Translations under genes and position numbers: made by a program
Assembly (NCBI RefSeq): GCF_963576545.1
Contig: NC_083648.1
Location: 20,075,654-20,139,653 of the forward strand
Direction of reading: 5' to 3'
DNA length: 64,000 nt
Source: Limanda limanda
Lineage: Eukaryota > Chordata > Actinopteri > Pleuronectiformes > Pleuronectidae
Part shown: positions 52,740 to 64,000 of the stretch, in pieces
Layout of the letters: every line of letters begins with the position of its first letter
How positions within the stretch are numbered: position 1 is the stretch's first letter
Notes under the pieces: generated by a model
What the model saw: the letters and a program-made list of their open reading frames with translations, nothing else
Told to the model about the DNA's origin: nothing
Database searches by the model: none

Positions 52740-53170
52740 TTCTTTTTACCTTCGGACAGAGCCAGGTGGCGTTCTGATGTGGGTCACTTCAGGTAATGAT
52801 GCAGCACTTCTGGCCTTCTTATCGCTCAGACAAAATGGATGTGAGCCTTAAGTGGCCCATTTAAAATAACTAATGTTGCCCAAATATTCCAACCTCTTGG
52901 CAAGGTGTAATCTGAATGTGAACCTTAGGATGCCCATGTGTGAAATGTTGAACATGGCTTTAAATGCATAAAACTAATTCCGGCCACCTCGTGCACATTT
53001 GGTTAGCACGTGGTATTGCCATGGTTTACTTGCGCCACAGATCTGGCAACAGGAGCCACATTTTACATGTGGGTGAGTGGGATATGGGCCAAAATCTGGG
53101 CCAAATCCAATTTGCCGGCTGTCCCCCTGCTTGCAGTGCATGTCCTGACTTGCTGCTGACACATTAGTTG
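52740..53170. repeat. Dispersed teleost repeat
   Basis: Contains GTGGTATTGCCATGGTTTAC, CAGATCTGGCAACAGGAGCC and ATATGGGCCAAAATCTGGGC, together with nearby GTGGCCCA and TTGCCCAAAT words. The combination is familiar from a high-copy fish element. Ends are approximate. Confidence 0.65.
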
Positions 53171-54104
53171 CTTCAACATATAACATACATGTAACAACTT
53201 TAAAAAATCCATCTCACCCAGGAACGTTTCACCTCAATCCCCAATCCACGCTGGCTTTCAGCACCAATCAATAATAAATATGAACAGCTCTCCGCCAAAT
53301 CCAGGAGCTGCTCTTGTGGTATATATAATAATAGACCAGTATATTACCTGAAGCCACTGCTTTGATGAAGTGCAGCAGATACTGACTCGCTGGAATAATG
53401 GATTATCTTTTCATCTGAATAAAATTTACATCATCTATCACCTCTAAAGCAGAGAATATACTGTTCTCGGCAGAAGGACCTCCCTTTTCATATCGCCAGA
53501 GTGACCTTTTCCACTTGATTTTAATATCAGTGCGAGCTCGCAGATGCATGTGAGCGAAGAACTTTTCCTTCTTGTTTCTGGCAAATGGAACCCGGTTATG
53601 AATGTTCCCTAATCCAGGGCAAATTGTCCTACGGCAGGAATAGCATCTTTGAATGATGAAATCCAGCACGATTCCCTTTGGCAGGCAAATTCCCTTAAAT
53701 CTGTGCATCTCAGCAGGCACGTAGGGGTGGGGTTGGGAAATTAGATGTATGTGTGTGTATGCCTGTGTGTGTATATATCTCCCCAAGGGCTGATGAGAGG
53801 CTTGCATGTGCATTTGCGTGCTCGCTGTAGGTGATTACATGTGTGCGTGTCTTTTAAATAAAAGACAGTTTATTCTAATGAGCTTGTGAGGCCAACTAGA
53901 GGAACGTTCTATACTGTGCAGCTTTTACCCCCAACTAACAAGGCATGGTGCGCCATCTGGGCTAAGCAACACTGATCACAGCCATTAGACAAGTCAAAGG
54001 GCCTCATGAGGGAGGACACAGGGGGCACCGCTGTGCCTGAGGGCGAGGAGCATGGGAAGAATTAGTAAAGGTCAAATTTGTGGCCCAATCAGAGACTTGA
54101 TCGC

Positions 54105-54500
54105 ACAAGTGTTTTGGTTTCTATCGGTTTCAAGCCCCGTCCATACTAACATAATAATAGCTTGTCTCCACGCATGTTAGCAGTTGTATTTTTGTAAAAT
54201 GCAGAATTTAACTGCACAACAGTTGTTCGCAGACAGCCGGGTCAGCAACACACATCCAGCTAAGGTCTGAGTTTTTTTCTAAAAGGGGGTCATGTGATCA
54301 GAGTTTGACAAATCAGAAAAGGCTCGTGGCCAATGAGATCCAATCAGCAAGCGTACGTACGTTTCCAAACATCGCCACTGTTTCCGATCGTCCACACTAA
54401 CTTCTCGGTTTCAGTGTCTCTAAAACTCCAGAGTTGTGTGATCACCTGAAATATCCGTTGATGCATTTGCAAATGAAAAGGTAGTGGCGTGGATGTAGCC
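54105..54500. repeat. Possible dispersed DNA-element remnant
   Basis: CGTCCATACTAAC near 54130 and CGTCCACACTAAC near 54390 bracket the region, with CGGTTTCA words at both ends. This resembles fish non-autonomous elements, but copies are too diverged for certainty. Confidence 0.4.
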
Positions 54501-55345
54501 AGACTGTGTGTCACACCGGCATGGTTTGCATGGATTGTGAAGGGGATAACAAACAAGAGTGGGCTATCTCCCTCCCTGTCAGTCATTTCTCTTCCATAGG
54601 ACTCCATCTTGATGGTGGTGCGCCTCCAAAGTGTGGCCTAGTTTCCTGCTCTCACACAGAATGGAAATGAGCTCAACTTATTTCTTTGCGACCGTCTGTC
54701 TGATTTTAATTAACATCGCAGTCATTGTGATACAACAGCGCTCTGTCTATATCTTACAGCAACAAGATCCCCCCCCATCCGCCTGCTGTGTGTGCATATG
54801 TGTGTCTGTGTGTGTGAGAGAGGCGCAGTGACAGAGACAGCGAAACTGAAATCTATAATTTAACTGAATGCCCAAGAGCTGCACACAGCAGCACTGATTT
54901 CAACACGCTTCTCTCAGGTCTCACATGAGCAAGTGTTGCTGTGGGTGTTAACAGACACACATGCGCACACAAAACACAAACACACACCTACAGCCTCGCG
55001 CACAAACCCAGCCTTCTCCTGTATTTTTAATTGTTGCTCGTGTTGTATCCTCCCCCAAACATATAGCATCACAGAGTTCTGTTTTGTGTTAGTGTGGCAC
55101 TGTCCCTTCTCTCTCACTGTGTGTGTGTGTGTGTGTGTGTGTTTGTCAGACGGCACATGGATTGTATTTATAGCATGTTCTGTCAGACAGCGTGGTGCAT
55201 TTGTGTGTATTCATTTGGAAATAATAACATTGACAAGTGCTCGTGAGATGGAGGGGCTGAGAGAGGGAGAGGGACTCATTCTGAGCATGGATCCACTAAC
55301 GAGCTGTATTGTGCTCCAGGCAATGTGTATGATAGCTTGAAGCCG

Positions 55346-55346
<1 letters not shown>

Positions 55347-55381
<35 letters not shown>

Positions 55382-55410
55382 GCGTGTGCGTGTGTGTGTG
55401 CGTGCGTGTG
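55347..55410. repeat. (GT)n microsatellite
   Basis: GT array with GC interruptions in its second half. A shorter (GT)12 lies at 55119-55142. Confidence 0.95.
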
Positions 55411-56309
55411 CCTACTTATTGGCAGCTGAAAGATCTTAACAGTCTCTCATTTTTAAGAAAATGTTCTCGGCTCTCTCCTCTTCTCCTCTCTTCTCTCACT
55501 TCTTCTACTTTCCTCTCTCCGTCTCTTCTCCTTTTGCCCCCTCTCTCTCTCTCCTCACCTTCTCCTTCCCCTCCTATCTGCTCTCGTCTCCTCCAGCATT
55601 TTTCACACTTAGGAGTAGGTTTTGTTCTATTATGGCCTAAACTCCCTCTTCCATGCTGTTGTTTAGAGTGTAATGCATTATCCATCTCCATTCCACTTTG
55701 TTCACTCCACTTCACTTCGAGGAGCTGCAGCTTATGAGCGGCTCACCCTCGCGCTGACACGCATGCACACACAAGTACACAGACACACGCACACAGAAGA
55801 CACGCGTATGCGACAGCCACGCGGCGCCACAATCCCATTAGCTTTAATATTTCAGCAGCGTCATAGCCTTCGCCAGCGGTCTTGTCACCGACCGCCTGGT
55901 CTCCGGGGATGAAGATCCTAGATCAGCACGGGTCGTCCTTGCCCTCCAACAACACTGCCGCCACCAGGATGGGGAGAAAGCACTCAGCTGACCTCAGAGC
56001 GGAGCCCGCCTCGTGCCCAACATTCCCAGGGGTGCCTCCCCCCCCCCACCCTACCCGTCTATCCACCGCCATCACCACCGCCCCTGCCGTCTCAAGGGAG
56101 GTGCAGCGAGAGGGGAAGGGGAGAGGAAAGAGGGCTGGAAGGGGGGGGGGGAGAGCGGAAGAATGTCGAGGCAAGTCCGCGGGGGGAGAGGGAATAAAAA
56201 TAAGATGAGCAGAAGAGGGAGAGATACAGAGAGAGGTTGTGTGGGTGGGCTATGGGGTGCTGATTAGGCCCTTGGTTTGAAGTGCTCAGCGGCTTACCCT
56301 TATGGATGT

Positions 56310-56311
<2 letters not shown>

Positions 56312-56367
<56 letters not shown>
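56312..56367. repeat. (CA)28 microsatellite
   Basis: Uninterrupted CA array. Confidence 0.97.
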
Positions 56368-56369
<2 letters not shown>

Positions 56370-57856
56370 TTTCACACTGTCTGTATAACTCATTCAGTGT
56401 TACAAAGGTATATGAGAAGTCGACGGTGAAGACAGTGTGCTGCGTTCAGGCATTCCGTTAGAAATTCCCTGCACTTTGAGGTGGAATATTTCCCCTTTTG
56501 TTCTGAAATTCATGCCTGTGATAAATTGGATGGAGCGTTCGTCTGCATAACAGAGCTCACCATGCATGTGTGCGTCTATACATATGTATGTAGCTGCATT
56601 TTATCTGCCTGCCCGTGTCTGTCCATCTGTGTGTAAAGAAAAAAGCTGAAAGCGAAGAATTGGCCGCAACTCTCCGATACCGAAGTTTGTCTTTGTGCTC
56701 ACCTGAGGCAGAAAAACCCTCATCACAGCCGAGAGGAGCTCTTTTGTACTCGGACAACACAATGCTCCAGCTCCACTCTGTTCATCTGGCCAAGGTCTTA
56801 GCACTCTGTGGCTATATGGAGGCTGTGAGAGCGTGTGGACACAAATTCAGACACACACACACACACGGACCCAAACAGCGTAAGCTATGTCCTGGGAGTT
56901 ATAACTCATGCATGATCACTAAATGGAAACATTTGTTATCTCCACAACAATACAGCCAGAGGAGCTGAATCTTTTATGGCTCCCTTGGCCCCCCACCAAA
57001 GCCCACACACACACACGTACACCAACACACAATGAGACACACACACACACAAACAGAAAACGCCTGCCACACGTTGGAGCCCACACGTCATCCTCCTGCG
57101 AATAAACCCAAAGAGGACGCACCGAGGCATTGAGACAAACACACAACAGCTTCCGCCTCAAATCTCAAACCTTCATCAAACATTAAAACTGGGCTGGGCA
57201 CACACCTACATGCAGACACACACACACAGACACACGCACACACCTAGATGCACACACAAACACACATGGGGCCTTTCACGCCTTGATAATTGTACAGCTA
57301 TGAAACATTAACACCAATATATCCCCATTGTCTTGCTATGAAACATTGAGGATCTTGTTCAGACTGATACATGCTCTCGATGCTCATCCTCTATTCATGT
57401 GTCCTAAACCGTCACTTTACCGTCTCGTCTGCCATCTCAACAAATGTCTGACTTCCCGACACAAAGTTCTGACCTACTTCACGGAGCCACACAGACATGT
57501 CCACTGTCAATACATCAGTCCTGATGAAGAACCACGCCACTGTTTCTGCATGTTTTATTGAGTCGACTTCCCTCTCTATGAACTTTGTATTACTGCTGAC
57601 TTAATGGAGCTGGATGTATTCATTCAGTACTTTCACTCCCGTATAAAAATCAACTCAGGACTTCCTTGAGATCACTATTCGATCATAAACAACCACTTAC
57701 TTTAATAACAATGATAATGATAACAATAATAATAATGTATACGTCATGTCCTGCTTCCTGCATGTCCTACCCAGGCACCACCCCTCACCTGAAGGTCCCA
57801 GAAAATCTCCTGCTGCGTTCTTCATACATGAAAATGGATGATGGATAGAGAGAGAT

Positions 57857-58630
<774 letters not shown>

Positions 58631-58756
58631 GCCAAACAAGTATGTAAGGTGTTGGAGTAAAAGTGAGGAACACACTATAGGAAGAAAAGAACCACAGAGC
58701 AGCACCATGAAGAATAGCTGGTTGGAGGATGGAGAGAGATGGGTTGAGTGACCACG

Positions 58757-58758
<2 letters not shown>

Positions 58759-58812
<54 letters not shown>
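58759..58812. repeat. (CA)27 microsatellite
   Basis: Uninterrupted CA array about 130 bp beyond the GATA/GACA array. A shorter one is at 58992-59018. Confidence 0.97.
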
Positions 58813-58813
<1 letters not shown>

Positions 58814-60331
58814 CTTAAATCATCATTTGAAAATCATTAGAAATCTGGCGAAGTAGAGGGGCACAGATTGAGGGACAAACCCCCCATTCAAGCGCAGACA
58901 AAGACAACGCTGCACACACACACACTAACACACTCACAGAGAGGCAGCCGGGTGGAAGGGAAGTGGGGCGGTTCCAACGTTACACTGATGCGCACACACA
59001 CACACACACACACACACAAACTGCTCCAACCTCACAAACAACCTTCCATACTTCCCACTCCGCCGTGCCCGCCCACCTCCAGCGACATTTATTGCTCCTT
59101 CTGTGTGACTGTCTCTGAGTTTCATTCACATGTCAGCCACTGTGTCGGTGTGTGTGTGTGTGAGTGTGTGTATGGGTTTGTCACTGTGAATGAGTGCTCC
59201 ATTAGTGATTCATTTGTGTGTAGTTAACCATTGTGGAGAGAAGGCTACATTTTATTTGTCTGAACCCAACCCTGACCATATGGCAACACCTACCCCTCAC
59301 TTACTCCTCTTCCTCCTCTGCACCTCCCTCTGCACTTAACAAGTCTTCTCCTCACTCTCTTTTACTCCCCACTTTTCTTCGTCACCCACAGTTCGTTTGT
59401 TCACCCCCTTCTCGTCTGCATCGTCTACAACCCTCCCTGCCTCCTTCCTTCAGTTGACTTTTGGAAAGCTATCATGCAGCCTGTGTGCACATCTGTGTGT
59501 GTGTGAGTGTGTTTGTTCTAGGTCGATGGGGACAGGCCTCTTTGGCTGTCAGCTGCAATCAGACCTCACGTGTGCCAGTAATGTTGTGTATTGTCCGAAC
59601 ACATCACTGGAGGAGCATCTGAGACGTCCATTAAAGTTCAAAGCAATTTATCACAATCTCCCTCCTCCTCTTCCTCCCCCGCCTTCCGTCTCCCATCTTC
59701 CCTCGCTCCCTTCACCTTCTCCTCATGCTGTCACTTATTTCCTCCTTCTCTGCTCCTCCTTCTACTCCTCTGCCTCCACCATCCGCCCTCCCCTCTTTTC
59801 CCTTGAATTAAAATTCAAATGCGATTAATCGCCACGGCTTTAATTCGTTGGCTCCAGTAGGTTGTGCAGTGTGCAAAATGTAAACAGAAATTCAAAATTA
59901 AGATAAAAAAATATTTTGGAACTGCTCTCTCTGTGTGTGATTATGTTTCGTATGCGTCTGTCTCCCTGCCTCTGTCTGTCACACTTGCTAATGCTACGAT
60001 GCCCTTGACATCTTGAGTGTGATTTGTGACAAGCTGTGGCTCCTGAAGGCTTTGAGCGTGCACTTCCGAGAGTGTGTTTGTGTTTGTGTGTGTGTGTGTG
60101 TGTGTTTCCTATGTGACAGCCACCCTGGGGCATGATAACTTTAGATGGCGAGTTTAAATATTAAACTGGCCTTAACAACTGACAGCTCTCTAGCACCCGT
60201 TCAACATGCATGTGTGTGCTCTGTTTCGCAAACACTCGCCCACACATGTTCCTGCCTTGACAGTAAGTAGCTTTCCTCAGCATACATGGATGTGTGTGAG
60301 TGCAAATTGCGAAAGTGTCTGAGTGTGTAGA

Positions 60332-60333
<2 letters not shown>

Positions 60334-60388
<55 letters not shown>
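60334..60388. repeat. (GT)27 microsatellite
   Basis: Uninterrupted GT array. Confidence 0.97.
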
Positions 60389-60391
<3 letters not shown>

Positions 60392-60918
60392 CATGCGACA
60401 CAAGGTTGGATTTGGACTTGTTTTTAATCAGTGGGATTTTGCAAATGGCCTCGGGCTTCTCCCAGGGACTAATTAGTGATGTGACTTCGGCATAATAAAT
60501 AAACATGCACGCACACACATATACACACACACACACACACTTGTGCATTCCAATACAGCATCAAAACACAAAAAAGAACACAGAGGAGAGAGTTATGGGG
60601 AGTCAGGATTTCCAGATCAGATGAAGAAATCGTACATTTACAAGTGAAGTAAACAAACGTGCTGATGCTGCCTCCACCCTGTTGCTTCCCAACTCCGGCT
60701 TAATTTCTTCTCTTTTTCGCCTTTACGGTGCGTTATTGTCGAGTTTTCACTTTCTATTTCTCTCCCTGTGTCACACACAAGCGCACACACACACACACAC
60801 ACGCATAGATTCCACAATTTAATGTGTTGACAGCCTGCGCCCAAGTGAGAGCAGAAGGTTGACGGCCTAAGAGAATTCCTCAGGCTTTTTCACAGTGCAC
60901 CTTAATGTGCACAACTCA

Positions 60919-60921
<3 letters not shown>

Positions 60922-60981
<60 letters not shown>
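60922..60981. repeat. (CA)30 microsatellite
   Basis: Uninterrupted CA array, complementary to the GT array about 530 bp upstream. Confidence 0.97.
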
Positions 60982-60983
<2 letters not shown>

Positions 60984-61819
60984 TCTGGCTGTGTAAACCA
61001 GAGAGATTAGCAGCTCATTACCATACCACGGGGGGCCTACACACAAGGGATTGTGTATTTTTGTATGTGTGTGAGCGTGTGTGTGCCAGCGCACCTCAGA
61101 GCATTGTCTTCTGGTCATAACAACAACTGTTCCATTATTTGTCTGTGTCCGTGTGTTAGTGGGTGTGCGCCAGAATGAAAGTGTCTTTAATCAGGAGGAA
61201 AGGAAAAAAACAGCGGCGATAGAGAATTACTGAATATGTTTTCATCGTCGACACAATTATCAGATTAAACAAATTCACCTCGTTAGGCAGCTAATCCATC
61301 TATCCAATCAGCAGGCAGGACAGAGGCACCAACGCCTGCTCCCCAGCGGTGACCCCGGACAGATGTGGGGATGTGCCGATGATCCACTTTCACGGGCGCT
61401 GCTCAGATTAGAAGGCGGATTGTTTCATCCTTTTGAAGTCTCAGTTTTGGCATGAAAAGGAGAGTACAACCTAGTTTACAAAGATTCTACTTTTATTTGG
61501 AAAGTTGATTAAGCTACTGGCACTTTCCAAATAAATGTTCTGCTTGACTTTCATGCAGTAGATTCACCACAGCATCACTTAGTTTCTTTCAGCTGTAAGC
61601 CTATAACCTCTGAGCTGGAGATTAGGTTTGGACTAATACATCATATTTTCCTTTCTCTTCATACCAGAGTAATTATTGCTAATAATGGAGCAGATGTCAC
61701 AAACATTATTTACAAAATAATAACCTGGTACAAAATTACACTCAGTAGATTGCTTACCTCCAACAACCTTATGATCAATCAAGTTGCACCAAATTTCCAA
61801 CATTAGATCCTTAAATAGG

Positions 61820-62460
61820 ATTTTTAAAATCAATATTCACGGATCATTACCTGGGAAATTGGTGACCATGTCAAATATACACTGTCCTGCAATATTAAAG
61901 AAAGTGAAAATAAATTTCTGGATCTGACCCTTTGTCCAGATCCACGACAACATGTAATGGTCCTTTCTTGGCCCATGTCCCATCCTTCCACCAAGTTTTG
62001 TGAAAATCTGGTTCATAAATCATAAAACTTAACAATTTTGCCCAAATGAATTGTAAATAATGTTTAACAGTTTATGTTATATGAGTGGTAAATGTTAACA
62101 TATGCAGATCTATTAGATCTCTTCCATAAATATGTAGAAATGGTACTCAGTAAAGTGCATATGTGCAAGTCCCCTACATCGAGCTGTACCGAATTTTACA
62201 CGAACATAAATATCAGTTCCCCAAATAAAACGTATTGTTTATCAAGATCCAGGAATGCTACCCTGACAAATCATTAAAATGTCAGAAAATGCCCCTCCAC
62301 TTTAAAGAAAGTGATTAAAAAAAATCCCTGTATCTGCCCCCTAATCCGGATCCCAAACAAAATTGTATGGATTCTTCTTTGACCTATACAGCATATTTTC
62401 AAGTTACAGTGATCTAGTTTATATCACCCCTTTGACGAAGGTAATAAAATCCATAAACAA
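61820..62460 (+). repeat. Two tandem degenerate copies of a dispersed repeat
   Basis: The first copy has TTAAAGAAAGTGAAAATAAA, TCTGGATCTGACCC, CCAAGTTTTGTGAAAATC. The second, from about 62270, has TTTAAAGAAAGTGATTAAAA, TCTGCCCCCTAATCCGGATC and GATCTAGTTTATATCACC. Both follow the layout of a common fish repeat. The class is unassigned. Confidence 0.6.
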
Positions 62461-63414
62461 CGCTGATGCACTCATGTTTTGATGTACCAAGCTTTGCATT
62501 CGGCTTAAGCTTTTTAACAATTGCATTGTGGTTTTAGTGAGGTTAAAAAAAAAACAGCTATCACTCACTTCAGTCAGCCTTGGTGAGTTAAACCCAGCAC
62601 AGTCTGAATCAGATTAAGTTATTAAAGGCTTAGCGGCTCATTTGGAAAGCAGTGATTTTCTGTGTGAATTATTTCCTGTTAATTATTTACGATTTTGCAC
62701 AGGTTTAGAAAGGGTGGACTGAATTTTAAAAAAGCAGAAATACAGAAACTGATACCAACAAGAGTCGCCGATCATGCTGTCGTGATCAAATCACATGACT
62801 GGATCAAGATGTCATTTTCAACCTCAATCAAAAGTGTTGTCTCTTAGCTGTTTTTCCCAAATGTCGTGCTGAAAAAAGAGTCAAAACAATGGCATGGTGA
62901 AAGAACATTGGGTGGTTTATAAATGGAAGAAAAAAGGAGTTAATCTAACCAGATACTGTGTGAAAGACGACAAGCAATCTGTAAACTGGAGAATCTCAGT
63001 GAGGTGTTCAGCAGCACATGTACCGACAAACCTCTAACAATGAATCTTTGAACTGTCACTGAATCAACGTTGCCTCCGAAACAACCGTCAGCACTGGAGC
63101 TGCTCCCTGTTGTCAGTGATTCACAGTGAGTTACTTTCTTGTTAAAAGCTAATTAAAAGACAGTGACAGCCACAGAAACAATCATAGTCTGACGACTCTG
63201 TCAGATAACAGGCGGCTGAGCTAACAGCCCTGTGTGCAGTGCACCATACTGAACTGAAGACAGTCAGAGCCACTTTGTAGGAATCATGATGCCTTCACTT
63301 GTTCATACTGGGGTTCACTTGATATGAAATGCAACCAAAATAAGTGAGTGAACTACATTATCAGTGAAGACAGATCTTTGAACTAAAGTGAACAAATCTA
63401 TATAACAAGTCTAG

Positions 63415-63600
63415 AAAACTCTGTCTGTTTGTATGTGACTTGCATATCTCGAGAACCGTTCAACTTATCAGCCTCCAATTTCACATGTGTATTGGTGACG
63501 GGCCCAATAAAGGGCAGTGTCGAATTAAGTATGATTTGGACACACAATACATTCAGAAGTGAGGCTGTCGATCATGACAACAGCTACGACAACTGATTCT
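63415..63600 (+). repeat. Dispersed teleost repeat fragment
   Basis: TGTCTGTTTGTATGTGACTT, CATATCTCGAGAACCGTTCA and CAGTGTCGAATTAAGTATGA then TTTGGACACAC follow the order of a repeat I know from other fish genomes. Confidence 0.65.
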
Positions 63601-64000
63601 CCAGGTCAGGATTGTGCTTGGATTAAACTGGTGAACACCTCTTTGTGCAGCGGTGGGGGTACAGCCTCAGAGTTCTGTGGACTGAGTCCAGCGGCACATC
63701 TTCTCTTGCCACGGCTCAAAGGGATTCAACCTCTGATCTGAACTGTTTCCATCATTAAATTGAGTCAAAACCAAAAGTCCAAGTATGCTTGTGTTGTAGA
63801 ATATTTAAAATAACATTGCTGACTAACATCTGTTTTAGTCACAGTGATGAAAATGCAGGCTAGCCCCTCACGGACTAAATCTTTTTTTTATAGCAACTTT
63901 TGTGCAGTGAAACTCAGTTACATTCTCCATGATATTCTGAGTGGGAAAGACTATTTAATTTGATTTATAATTAATAATTTCTGCATCTTTGTTTTCATTA

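Overview
The window is vertebrate nuclear DNA, almost certainly from a ray-finned (teleost, probably percomorph) fish. The evidence is split genes with short GT-AG introns, abundant CA/GT, GATA/GACA and ATC microsatellites, and many dispersed repeats of a kind common in teleost genomes. Three protein-coding genes could be assembled exon by exon. They are SUGT1 (+ strand, 13 coding exons, 1975-21275, 323 aa), CNMD/chondromodulin (- strand, 7 coding exons, 31847-23521, 319 aa) and PCDH8/paraxial protocadherin (- strand, 3 coding exons, 37135-33704, 1016 aa). From general knowledge, SUGT1-CNMD-PCDH8 is also the order on human 13q14.3, so this is a conserved syntenic block. All reading frames stay open across every splice junction and I saw no inactivating lesion.

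Layout. 1-1974 holds the SUGT1 promoter side and AT-rich sequence with no recognisable gene. 1975-21935 is SUGT1, with a 9.5 kb intron 10 that holds long CA and GT arrays and an inverted pair of a dispersed repeat. 21936-22880 is the short gap between the convergent SUGT1 and CNMD 3' ends. 22885-31847 is CNMD, with transposon-derived sequence in its introns. 31848-33180 separates CNMD from the PCDH8 3' end. 33180-37250 is PCDH8. 37250-64000 is about 27 kb upstream of PCDH8 with no convincing exon; it holds microsatellites, decayed repeats and several compact, non-repetitive stretches that read like candidate regulatory elements.

The three genes do not form a pathway. SUGT1 is a ubiquitous HSP90 co-chaperone adaptor, CNMD is a cartilage transmembrane precursor of a secreted anti-angiogenic peptide, and PCDH8 is a delta-2 protocadherin used in mesoderm morphogenesis and at synapses. 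The empty flank upstream of PCDH8 fits a developmental gene with distal enhancers, but that is inference.

I found no evidence of a previously undescribed biological system. The items most worth a second look are the CNMD exon 3 acceptor, whose polypyrimidine tract is a (TG)n microsatellite; the two tandem RRRR cleavage sites in CNMD; a GC-AG first intron in SUGT1; complementary CA and GT arrays in one SUGT1 intron; a fossil LINE abutting a SUGT1 splice acceptor; a near-identical repeat shared by CNMD and PCDH8 introns; and a ~770 bp GATA/GACA (Bkm-like) array. Splice sites, phases and motifs were read directly from the sequence. Family names for repeats come from memory and were not checked against a library.
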